Assembly (NCBI GenBank): GCA_938042265.1
Contig: CALIRN010000203.1
Coordinates: 1 to 7,979, forward strand
Origin: an uncultured Eubacteriaceae bacterium
GTDB taxonomy: Bacteria > Bacillota > Clostridia > Lachnospirales > CAG-274
Length of the DNA stretch: 7,979 nucleotides
Reading direction: 5' to 3'
Below, piece after piece: positions 1-5,993 of the stretch. Every line of letters begins with the position of its first letter. The stretch's first letter is position 1. The position numbers and the translations under genes were made by a program. The notes beneath the pieces were generated by a model, which made no database searches, was not told the DNA's origin, and saw only the letters and a list, made by a program, of their open reading frames with translations.

Positions 1-323
1 AGAGATGCGCAAGCCATATCGGTTCATTAACAGATGTAACGGAGGCATTCCTTATCGGCGCTGTTGCAGTTAAGGCTGCCGCAGAGGGTGAAACAGGCAA
101 GGTTGGCGTATTTGAGAGAGTATTACAGAATCCATACCTTGTTGGTACAAGCATTTATGATGTAAATGCTATTGCCAATGTTGAAAAGACTGTTCCAAAG
201 GAGTGGATTATCAACGATGGTACATATCTTTCACAGGAGGCTATCGACTACATGAAGCCACTTATTCAGGGTGAGGTTTATCCAATTATGGTTGACGGTC
301 TGCCAAAGCATATTAAGCTGTAA
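1..323 (+). CDS. 6-phosphofructokinase, C-terminal fragment (5' end outside window)
   Basis: Only the last 106 codons are present, reading in frame from base 3 to the TAA at 321-323. The segment starts RCASHIGSLTDVTEAF, the C-terminal substrate-binding region of phosphofructokinases, in which an Arg followed by a small/hydrophobic run and 'TDV.EA' helps bind fructose 6-phosphate. It continues with an ANVEKTVPKEWI block and a closing YMKPLIQGEV motif, which are typical of the clostridial group that includes PPi-dependent and mixed-substrate enzymes. The enzyme phosphorylates fructose 6-phosphate to fructose 1,6-bisphosphate in glycolysis, in the cytoplasm. The residues that separate ATP from PPi use lie in the missing N-terminal part, so the phosphoryl donor cannot be decided here. 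The reading frame is intact to its stop and is followed directly by an intrinsic terminator. Confidence 0.85.
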   Translation, partial: RCASHIGSLTDVTEAFLIGAVAVKAAAEGETGKVGVFERVLQNPYLVGTSIYDVNAIANVEKTVPKEWIINDGTYLSQEAIDYMKPLIQGEVYPIMVDGLPKHIKL

Positions 324-339
324 TATAAATAACAGGCAG

Positions 340-365
340 AAAGCCCGATGTTTTCGGGCTTTTTT
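340..365 (+). terminator. Intrinsic terminator after the phosphofructokinase gene
   Basis: The arm AAAGCCCGA (340-348) pairs with TCGGGCTTT (354-362) around a five-base loop (349-353), and T residues run on to 365. The stem holds a GCCCG/CGGGC core, so it should be stable. It begins 16 bases after the phosphofructokinase stop codon. It ends about ten bases before the cellulase ribosome binding site, which leaves no room for a separate cellulase promoter between terminator and gene. Confidence 0.9.
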
Positions 366-387
366 GCATTAATGGCGGGAGGTAAAA

Positions 388-2199
388 ATGAAGAAGGCAT
401 TTATTGCCGCAGCTTTGTGCTTGTGTGTAATGAGCTCATCGGTTTTTGCGGATAATTACGATTATGGTATGGTGCAGAGTGCCTCCATACAATTTTATGA
501 TGCAAATATGTGCGGTGATGAGGTATCGGATAAGAGCCTTGTGGACTGGAGAGGAAATTGTCACAGTGCTGATTTGACAGTTCCGCTTGATACAGAGCAT
601 ACGGATTTAACACAGGACTTTATTGAGCAGAACAGGGCTGTCCTCGACAGTGACGGTGACGGAAGCGTGAATGTATCGGGCGGCTATCACGATGCAGGAG
701 ATTTTGTGAAATTCGGACTGCCTCAAATGTATACGGCTGTTACACTGCAGTGGGCGCTGTATGAGTTTAATGACTCCTTTAAATCAAATAACGATACGGA
801 ACACCTTAATGTTGTCCTTGGACAGTTTAACGAATATATTAAAAATTGCACCTTTATGGATGAAAACGGTCAGGTTGTTGCTTTTTGCTATCAGGTAGGC
901 GATGGAAAAACCGACCATGATTACTGGGGCGCACCGGAGGTACAGCCTACGGAAAGACCTGCTTATTTTGCTACGGCTGCAAGACCTGCAACAGATATAA
1001 CCTCTCTTGCTGCAGCAGCCATGGCAGCGGATTATATAAACAGCGGTAATAATGAGTCACTTAAATACGCAAAGGCTTTATACAGCTTTGCAAATGATAA
1101 CCCTGTTAAGGTCGTAGGCGATGATCATGCACCTAGTGATGATGAATATTATAAATCATGCAGTTATAAGGATGACCTTGCTTATGCTGCCGCATGGCTT
1201 TATATTGCAACAGGTGACAATACCTACCTTAATGAGGCGGAGCAGAATCTTAACGGAGCTGTCTATGATGTGCCTTACTGGATTTACTGCTGGGATGATA
1301 CATGGCTTGGAGGAATGGTCCTGATTGCCGAAAAAACAGGCAATTCTGATTATTGGAATGCAATTAAGGAAACTCTTGATATATGGCAGACAAATTATAA
1401 TTCCCCTCAGGGCTATGCCTGCATAGATAAGTGGGGTTCTGCGAGGTATAATACAAATGCACAGTTTATAGCCTTGATTTACGCAAAGCATAAGGGCAAT
1501 ATGAGATATGCTGATTGGGCAAAATCCCAAATGGATTATCTGCTTGGTGATAATACCTCAAAAACCTGCTATATTACGGGTATAAGTGAAAATTCGGTTA
1601 AATATCCGCACCATGCGGCGGCTTCGGGCTTAAGTGATGCAAATGACAAATCCTCTCATAAGTATGTGCTTTACGGTGCACTGGTAGGCGGACCGGATAA
1701 AAATGACAAGCATAAGGATGTTACCGCTGACTATCAGTATAATGAGGTTTCACTTGATTATAATGCTGGACTTGTAGGTGCCTGTGCGGGCATATATGCC
1801 TTTTATGGTGAAAGACAACAGGAAATCGATACTGAAACAACGGAAAGTACGACCATAACCTATACGGAAAGCACGACTATGACAAATACGGAATACACAA
1901 CTGAAACTGAAACGGACAGTGAGGCAGTAACCTCAGCTATAACAGGTGCTGCAGGTGATGTAAATCTTGATGGCTCATGGACTGCGGCAGACGCTGCTAT
2001 GGTGCTCCAAAAGGCTCTTGACAGCAGCTTTAAAATGTCCTGCGAGGAAAAGTACCCCGATAAATTTATGTATATAGCCGATACAACAGGTGACGGTGCG
2101 CTTACTGCAAATGATGCTGCATCAATTCTGCAAAAGGCGCTTGATGGCTCATATATTTTCCCTATTACGCCTATGCTTGAAAACGGTACATATAAATGA
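388..2199 (+). CDS. Secreted GH9 endoglucanase with C-terminal dockerin
   Basis: This is a 603-residue glycoside hydrolase family 9 enzyme, expected to cleave beta-1,4-glucan (cellulose or mixed-linkage glucan) outside the cell by the inverting mechanism. Residues 1-21 are a Sec signal peptide (MKK start, hydrophobic core, likely cleavage after VFA). The GH9 domain spans about 26-475. Visible motifs are WRGNCH (54-59), GGYHDAGDFVKFG (98-110) with the DAGD catalytic-base region, a SYKDDLAYAAAWLY block (259-272), YPHHAAASG (406-414) and YNEVSLDYNAG (451-461), where E453 is the expected proton donor. A Thr/Glu-rich linker (about 480-516) leads to a dockerin with calcium-loop repeats GDVNLDGSWTAAD (523-535) and ADTTGDGALTAND (564-576), each followed by an identical LQKALD helix segment. 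There is no carbohydrate-binding module. The Arg of the common PHHR motif is Ala here. The GGGAGG site at 376-381 supports the ATG at 388. The dockerin implies docking to a cohesin scaffoldin encoded elsewhere. Confidence 0.93.
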   Translation: MKKAFIAAALCLCVMSSSVFADNYDYGMVQSASIQFYDANMCGDEVSDKSLVDWRGNCHSADLTVPLDTEHTDLTQDFIEQNRAVLDSDGDGSVNVSGGYHDAGDFVKFGLPQMYTAVTLQWALYEFNDSFKSNNDTEHLNVVLGQFNEYIKNCTFMDENGQVVAFCYQVGDGKTDHDYWGAPEVQPTERPAYFATAARPATDITSLAAAAMAADYINSGNNESLKYAKALYSFANDNPVKVVGDDHAPSDDEYYKSCSYKDDLAYAAAWLYIATGDNTYLNEAEQNLNGAVYDVPYWIYCWDDTWLGGMVLIAEKTGNSDYWNAIKETLDIWQTNYNSPQGYACIDKWGSARYNTNAQFIALIYAKHKGNMRYADWAKSQMDYLLGDNTSKTCYITGISENSVKYPHHAAASGLSDANDKSSHKYVLYGALVGGPDKNDKHKDVTADYQYNEVSLDYNAGLVGACAGIYAFYGERQQEIDTETTESTTITYTESTTMTNTEYTTETETDSEAVTSAITGAAGDVNLDGSWTAADAAMVLQKALDSSFKMSCEEKYPDKFMYIADTTGDGALTANDAASILQKALDGSYIFPITPMLENGTYK

Positions 2200-2212
2200 G
2201 AAAGGGTAAGTA

Positions 2213-2404
2213 ATGAGAAATAATAACAAAATCAAGGATAAAATCGCCATAAGAAGATGTATGCGAATTATAGAATATGGCGGCTATACCATGGAACAGG
2301 CGGCAGAAAAGCTGGGTCTGCCTGTTGCGGTTGTTACGGCCTATTATGAGGAATATAAACAGGTAATCTGGATTAAAAAATTGTTTTGGGGACTTTGGCA
2401 TTAA
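2213..2404 (+). CDS. Small HTH-like protein of unknown function
   Basis: This is a 63-residue ORF 13 bases after the cellulase stop, with GAGAAAGGG (2198-2206) as a plausible ribosome binding site six bases before the ATG. The N-terminus is basic (RNNNKIKDKIAIRR). Residues 18-46 (MRIIEYGGYTMEQAAEKLGL then PVAVVTAYY) look like a helix-turn-helix: a first helix with AA at 30-31, a turn at GLP and a recognition helix VAVVTAYYEEY. The C-terminus is Trp-rich and hydrophobic (VIWIKKLFWGLWH). It is followed at once by a terminator, so it would be the last gene of the cellulase transcript. I do not recognise a named family. It could be a small DNA-binding regulator or a short partner-binding protein. 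A chance ORF is possible, but the ribosome binding site, position and internal HTH pattern argue for a real gene. Confidence 0.55.
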   Translation: MRNNNKIKDKIAIRRCMRIIEYGGYTMEQAAEKLGLPVAVVTAYYEEYKQVIWIKKLFWGLWH

Positions 2405-2405
2405 T

Positions 2406-2451
2406 AAAAATGCACAGTATAAGCTTTTATAACTCTTACTGTGCATTTTTT
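2406..2451. terminator. Bidirectional intrinsic terminator between convergent units
   Basis: Arm ATGCACAGTA (2410-2419) pairs perfectly with TACTGTGCAT (2437-2446), with a 17-base A/T-rich loop between. The stem has AAAAA on its left (2406-2410) and TTTTT on its right (2446-2450), so it gives a U tract on either strand. It lies directly after the small HTH gene on the plus strand and directly after the exonuclease stop codon on the minus strand, and should end both transcripts. Confidence 0.85.
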
Positions 2452-2455
2452 ATGA

Positions 2456-3052
2456 TTATTTCTTTTTTAAATGAGTTGAATTAAATATTTTAATTTCAGG
2501 TTTTTTGGGAGCTATTGCCTTAAATACTTTTGCCGTATAAAGAGCATCACAGCAGGCGTCATGAAACTGTTCCTCAGCAGGCAGGTTAAGCGCTTCTACG
2601 GCATGCTTAAGCCCTATATTGCCGCCCTGACTGAATTTAAGATGTTTTGTGGCAATGTTTTGTACGTCAATATACTCAATTCGTATCGGAGGCTGTGCCA
2701 CGTTATGATAAATCATATTACGGTACAGAGCCTTAATATCACTTGCTCCCCAGGTACAAAGCAGCTTATCATCACCCATAAAATCTCTGAACTGCTTATA
2801 TGCCATAGGAAAGGAGGGCTTGTCCTTTAGGCTTTCCGCAGTAATGCCGGTAATCCGGGTGACATAGGGATGCATACGGGGATAAATTACAGGCTTAATT
2901 AAAATGCTTATTTCATCCATAATATTATAGTATTTATCCATACGTACAGCGCCTATCTGTATAATTTCAAAACGGCAGTTTTCATTAACCGCTACAGGCT
3001 CATTGGTAAAATCAAATGCCTGATTAAATTCAAAATCCAAAAAAGTATACAT
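2456..3052 (-). CDS. DEDDh-family 3'-5' exonuclease (DnaQ/ERI-1-like)
   Basis: This is a 198-residue cytoplasmic nuclease of the RNase T/DnaQ superfamily. All three Exo motifs are visible: ExoI FLDFEFN (metal ligands D6 and E8), ExoII TWGASDIKAL (D105), and ExoIII HDACCDALYTAKV (H164 and D169), so it is a complete DEDDh enzyme. The layout with IIQIGAVRMD (residues 31-39) and HPYVTRITGIT (61-71) resembles stand-alone exonucleases such as KapD/ERI-1, and there is no polymerase domain. The substrate (RNA or DNA) cannot be read from sequence. A TTG at 3058 could extend it by two codons, but the ATG at 3052 sits eight bases after AGAAGGAT (3061-3068) and forms a TAATG overlap with the LysR stop. 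It is therefore preferred and suggests translational coupling. The C-terminus is basic (HLKKK). Confidence 0.87.
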   Translation of the reverse strand: MYTFLDFEFNQAFDFTNEPVAVNENCRFEIIQIGAVRMDKYYNIMDEISILIKPVIYPRMHPYVTRITGITAESLKDKPSFPMAYKQFRDFMGDDKLLCTWGASDIKALYRNMIYHNVAQPPIRIEYIDVQNIATKHLKFSQGGNIGLKHAVEALNLPAEEQFHDACCDALYTAKVFKAIAPKKPEIKIFNSTHLKKK

Positions 3053-3969
3053 TAGCAATTATCCTTCTTTCCGATAACTTTCTTAACAATGTCGGCAAAG
3101 GCGGTTACTGCCTTTGTACGATAGGCGTTCTGTCTGTAGGCTATTACAAGCGTCCAGGAAAATGCGGGTTCACCGAAGCCATAAAATTTAGGCTGGTGTA
3201 CAAGCCCGGAGGACTCAATATAGGACTCGGGTACAAAGCAGAAGCCCATACCGGCAGCGGACAGCCTTAAGGCAGTTTCAATACTGGATGTTTCAAGCAA
3301 GACCTTTGGTTTAACTCCGGAGTTGGCAAAAACACTGTCGGCAATCTGCCTTACACGCTGGTCTGCATGGAGCAGAATAAAAGGCTCATTTTCAAGACAC
3401 TTAATGTCTATATAGGGATATTTCTCGCCTCTGTCCGTTGTAGGCCCGTTATAGTTTGGAGGTGCCGCAAGATACATTTTTTCCGAAAGAATTTCCTCGT
3501 ATTCAATATTTTTACTCTTAATAGGTAAGTTCATAAGGCATAAATCCACCATACTGTGGGAAAGCATTTCCTCAAGCTCAGAGGAGGAGGCCTCGGTTAT
3601 AATAAAATCTATACCGGGATATTTTTCCTTAAATACGGGTAAAATAGCAGGCAGAGGGTTATTTGCCTTAGAGGGTGTAAGACCTATGTTAAGTCTGCCT
3701 ATTTTCAGGTCTGACACATCATCGAACTTTTTTTGTAGATTATCCAGTATGCTCATAATGTTAAGAGCCGTTTCAATATAAAGCTCACCCTCATAGGTAA
3801 GGGTAAGGGGTGTGGTGTTGCGGTCAAATATGATAACCCCCAGTTGGGTTTCAAGCCTGTTTATATACTGGCTTAAGGAGGGCTGTGAAATAAAAAGCCT
3901 TTTTGCCGCTTTTGAAAAGCTCCTTTCCTCATTAATGGTAAGTACATACTCAAATTGTTTTAAATCCAT
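3052..3969 (-). CDS. LysR-type transcriptional regulator
   Basis: This is a 305-residue LysR-type regulator of normal length. The N-terminal winged HTH covers about 1-60: MDLKQFEYVLTINEERSFSK, the recognition region ISQPSLSQYINRLE (27-40), then a FDRNTTPLTLTYEG wing (48-61). A linker helix follows (about 62-88), and a two-lobed effector-binding domain starts at KIGRLNIGLTPS (89-100) and ends near 295, with a late-lobe AAGMGFCFVPESY block (238-250). The start is fixed by AGGAGG (minus strand, 3978-3983) eight bases before the ATG. It is transcribed divergently from the sodium-pump decarboxylase operon, and two perfect palindromes lie in the shared intergenic region. By the usual LysR arrangement it would regulate that operon and itself. 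The effector is unknown; a carboxylate metabolite is a reasonable guess only. Confidence 0.92.
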   Translation of the reverse strand: MDLKQFEYVLTINEERSFSKAAKRLFISQPSLSQYINRLETQLGVIIFDRNTTPLTLTYEGELYIETALNIMSILDNLQKKFDDVSDLKIGRLNIGLTPSKANNPLPAILPVFKEKYPGIDFIITEASSSELEEMLSHSMVDLCLMNLPIKSKNIEYEEILSEKMYLAAPPNYNGPTTDRGEKYPYIDIKCLENEPFILLHADQRVRQIADSVFANSGVKPKVLLETSSIETALRLSAAGMGFCFVPESYIESSGLVHQPKFYGFGEPAFSWTLVIAYRQNAYRTKAVTAFADIVKKVIGKKDNC

Positions 3970-3993
3970 TTTTCTTTCCTCCTGTAGGATAAC

Positions 3994-4010
3994 AGATTTT
4001 TCAAAAATCT
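3994..4010. promoter_or_regulatory. Perfect palindrome in the LysR leader, candidate operator
   Basis: AGATTTTT (3994-4001) and AAAAATCT (4003-4010) are exact inverted repeats around a single C. The site lies ten bases upstream of the LysR gene's AGGAGG site on the minus strand, so a protein bound here would block the LysR leader or promoter, as in LysR autorepression. As RNA it could form only a weak seven-base-pair hairpin with a three-base loop, so a DNA-binding role is more likely. Assigning it to this LysR protein is inference. Confidence 0.5.
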
Positions 4011-4017
4011 ATAGGGT

Positions 4018-4035
4018 TATAGCATTAATGCTATA
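4018..4035. promoter_or_regulatory. 18-bp perfect palindrome, candidate LysR recognition site
   Basis: The sequence TATAGCATTAATGCTATA is its own exact reverse complement, centred between 4026 and 4027. The centre is about 65 bases upstream of the transcription start expected from the promoter at 4058-4086, the usual place for the high-affinity site of a LysR activator. It does not match T-N11-A exactly; the nearest spacing is T4020-N12-A4033. Binding by the divergent LysR protein is inferred from position and symmetry. Confidence 0.6.
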
Positions 4036-4057
4036 TGGAACATAAATTAAAAAGTAG

Positions 4058-4086
4058 TTGGAATATTTTCTATTTTATAGTACAAT
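4058..4086 (+). promoter_or_regulatory. Sigma-A-type promoter of the decarboxylase operon
   Basis: TTGGAA (4058-4063) and TACAAT (4081-4086) are separated by exactly 17 bases, close to the TTGACA-N17-TATAAT consensus, within very A/T-rich DNA. Transcription would start near 4092-4094 and leave a leader of about 57 bases with no visible riboswitch or attenuator. A second -10-like TATAAT at 4095-4100 lacks a recognisable -35 and is less likely. Confidence 0.6.
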
Positions 4087-4137
4087 AAATTATGTATAAT
4101 TACAACAATTTTAGAAAATTATTCGCAAATTTTTTTT

Positions 4138-4142
4138 GGAGG
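4138..4142 (+). promoter_or_regulatory. Ribosome binding site that fixes the carboxyltransferase start
   Basis: GGAGG at 4138-4142 lies eight bases before the ATG at 4151. The alternative in-frame TTG at 4136 overlaps this site, so starting there would leave no ribosome binding site of its own. This supports the 460-residue form over the 465-residue form. Confidence 0.85.
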
Positions 4143-4150
4143 TGTATCGA

Positions 4151-5533
4151 ATGAGCAGACTTGATGAAGTAAATGAGCTTATTGCCAAGCGCAGCCAAGA
4201 GCCTACCATTGCACGTATCAGAGCCGAAAAGCTTTTTGATGAGGGAAGCTTTGTGGAAATAGGCAGATATAATGATGTGGCAGGTGTTATAACCGGCTAC
4301 GGCACCATTGACGGCAGACTTGTTTATGCTTATTCACAGGAGAGTGCGGTTAACTATGACCACGCAAAGAAGATAGGTAATATTTACGAGCTTGCCCTGA
4401 AAATGGGTGCGCCAGTAATAGGTATTATGGATTCTAAGGGTGTGGTAATTGAGGACGGGCTGGATGCTTTTGAGGCATACGGTATGATGTTTAAAAATCA
4501 GAGCTGTGCAAGTGGAGTTATTCCGCAGATAAGCCTTGTTGTGGGTGACTGTATGGGTGTAAGCAGTATGATCCCAATGCTTTCTGATTTTGTTATTATG
4601 TCAGAGGAGAATGCGAAGCTGTTTATGATGAGTCCATCCGTATTCAGAGGTCTTGAGGGTAAAACCAGCACTTATGACTCTGTTGGCGGTGCTTCTACCC
4701 ATGAAAGAAGCACAGGTCTTGTTCACTGTACCTGTAAGACGGAGGATGAGTGTTACCTGGTTGCAAGAGATTTGCTGTCATATCTGCCTGATAACAATCT
4801 TGACGGTGTAATGCCTTCAGAGGTAACGGATGACCTTAACAGGGTTGATGAGGCACTTAATACTATTGTGCCTGAAAATGACGATGATGAAATTGATATG
4901 AGATATATTATTTCCTCCATTGCGGATAATGCAAAATTCTTTGAAATACACAAGGGCTTTGCGGATAATGTAACCACAGGCTTTATTAAGCTTGACGGCA
5001 TTACGGCAGGCATTATTGCCTGTACGGGCTTGTTCAGCCTTTCTGCCTGCCATAAAAGCGGTGAGTTTGTAAATATTTGCGATGCCTTTAATATACCTGT
5101 AATTACCCTTACGGATGCCAAGGGCTATAAAAAGGAGTTTGAACAGGAGCACAACGGTATTGTAAGCCTTGCTGCCAAGCTCTTATACGCCTTTACAAAT
5201 GCAACGGTGCCTAAGATTAATGTAGTAATCAGAAACGGTATAGGCAATACTTATCTTATTATGAATTCAAAGCACATAGGTGCGGATATTGTATATGCGT
5301 GGCCGTCTGCAAGGCTTGCACTTATGGACAAGACTGCACAGGTTAAGGTGCTTGGCACAAGTGCACAGGAGTATGATGAAAAGGCATCTCCATACAGTGT
5401 TGCGGCACAGGGCTATGTTGATAATGTTATTGTACCCTCCAACACAAGAAAAAGACTTATCAGCGCGGTTGAAATGCTTTTGACCAAGAGGGAAACAAAG
5501 CCTGCAAGAAAGCATTCCTGCATTGAATTTTAA
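4151..5533 (+). CDS. Divergent acyl-CoA carboxyltransferase (PccB/MmdA-like) of a sodium-pump decarboxylase
   Basis: This 460-residue protein belongs to the ACC-beta-type carboxyltransferase family (methylmalonyl-CoA decarboxylase alpha, PccB, transcarboxylase 12S), which moves carboxyl groups between an acyl-CoA and biotin. Both crotonase-like halves are seen. The N half has VAGVITGYGTIDGRLVYAYSQ (43-63), KMGAPVIGIMDSKGVVIED (84-102), ASGVIPQIS (120-128) and SYLPDNN (210-216). The C half has ICDAFNIPVITLTDAKGY (309-326), ATVPKINVVIRNGIG (351-365) and GADIVYAWPSARLALM (377-392). It is shorter than the roughly 510 residues usual in the family. The usual glycine-rich motifs DSGGARI, CAGGA and RKAYGG are replaced by DSKGVVI, CMGVSS and RNGIGN, so activity or acyl-CoA choice may differ. 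A TTG at 4136 would extend it, but that TTGGAGG is the ribosome binding site, eight bases before the ATG. First gene of the operon. Confidence 0.85.
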   Translation: MSRLDEVNELIAKRSQEPTIARIRAEKLFDEGSFVEIGRYNDVAGVITGYGTIDGRLVYAYSQESAVNYDHAKKIGNIYELALKMGAPVIGIMDSKGVVIEDGLDAFEAYGMMFKNQSCASGVIPQISLVVGDCMGVSSMIPMLSDFVIMSEENAKLFMMSPSVFRGLEGKTSTYDSVGGASTHERSTGLVHCTCKTEDECYLVARDLLSYLPDNNLDGVMPSEVTDDLNRVDEALNTIVPENDDDEIDMRYIISSIADNAKFFEIHKGFADNVTTGFIKLDGITAGIIACTGLFSLSACHKSGEFVNICDAFNIPVITLTDAKGYKKEFEQEHNGIVSLAAKLLYAFTNATVPKINVVIRNGIGNTYLIMNSKHIGADIVYAWPSARLALMDKTAQVKVLGTSAQEYDEKASPYSVAAQGYVDNVIVPSNTRKRLISAVEMLLTKRETKPARKHSCIEF

Positions 5534-5545
5534 GGGGTGACGGTA

Positions 5546-5980
5546 ATGAGCGGATTATTTTGTAATGCTGTACTTAAGCTGGACTCAATACCTACCACTG
5601 TTGACGGACATTTTCATTTTGAAAATATGGATATTGGCGTAATGACAACGGTGCTTGGTATAACCATTGTATTTTTGGTGCTTATTGTTATATGTTTGCT
5701 TCTTGCTATTTTTTCTGTACTTGTTAAAGATAAAAATAAGCAGATTGAACCAAAGGTGGCAGCCCCTGCGCATGCCCCTGCGATTATACCTGTTAAAACA
5801 TCTGCTACAGCTGCTCCCGTACAGAAATATATTGATGATAAGGAGCTTGTTGCGGTAATTACTGCGGCTGTTGCTGCTGCTATGGGTACAGGCACGGACG
5901 GACTTGTTGTAAGAAGAATAAGACGTGTGGGTAATTGGAATCAGGAAGCTATCGAACAGCAGCAAAATAGCTTATATTAA
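5546..5980 (+). CDS. oadG: OadG-family gamma/delta subunit of sodium-pump decarboxylase
   Basis: This 144-residue small membrane subunit has the layout of OadG/MmdD. A short N-terminal segment with GHFHFENMDIGVMTT (21-35) precedes one strong transmembrane helix (about 36-60, rich in I/V/L), a Lys-rich cytoplasmic edge (KDKNK), an Ala/Pro linker (about 70-92), and a C-terminal region with LVAVITAAVAAAMG (101-114) and VVRRIRRVGNW (121-131). OadG-type subunits hold the soluble carboxyltransferase to the membrane pump and assist the decarboxylase. The conserved VRRIRRV.NW end is typical of Clostridia versions. A GTG at 5537 is in frame, but it forms part of the ribosome binding site GGGGTGA (5534-5540). 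The ATG at 5546, five bases after it, is preferred. The gene starts 12 bases after the carboxyltransferase stop, so the two are surely co-transcribed. Confidence 0.85.
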   Translation: MSGLFCNAVLKLDSIPTTVDGHFHFENMDIGVMTTVLGITIVFLVLIVICLLLAIFSVLVKDKNKQIEPKVAAPAHAPAIIPVKTSATAAPVQKYIDDKELVAVITAAVAAAMGTGTDGLVVRRIRRVGNWNQEAIEQQQNSLY

Positions 5981-5993
5981 GGAGGATTAAAAA

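Noticed and set aside
1156..1530. Minus-strand 124-residue ORF opposite the cellulase gene
   Set aside because: It lies wholly inside the GH9 catalytic domain on the other strand, has no ribosome binding site or recognisable motif, and its Cys/Ile-rich composition is what the antisense of this gene would give.
2171..2446. Minus-strand 91-residue ORF over the small HTH gene
   Set aside because: It runs through the bidirectional terminator and the end of the cellulase gene, without a ribosome binding site or domain; the plus-strand ORF explains the region better.
3053..3058. TTG at 3058 as start of the exonuclease
   Set aside because: It lies only two or three bases from the AGAAGGAT site; the ATG at 3052 is at the normal distance and forms a TAATG junction.
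4136..4150. TTG at 4136 as start of the carboxyltransferase
   Set aside because: The TTGGAGG it begins is the ribosome binding site for the ATG at 4151.
4087..4150. Possible riboswitch or leader peptide before the decarboxylase operon
   Set aside because: The leader is only about 57 bases of A/T-rich sequence with no stable hairpin, terminator or short ORF with a ribosome binding site.
5537..5545. GTG at 5537 as start of oadG
   Set aside because: It overlaps the GGGGTGA ribosome binding site; the ATG at 5546 has proper spacing.
5585..5965. Minus-strand ORFs opposite oadG (126 and 93 residues)
   Set aside because: They are antisense shadows of the transmembrane and Ala/Pro regions of oadG; the Ser/Asn/Tyr- or Ala/Thr-rich sequences show no domain.
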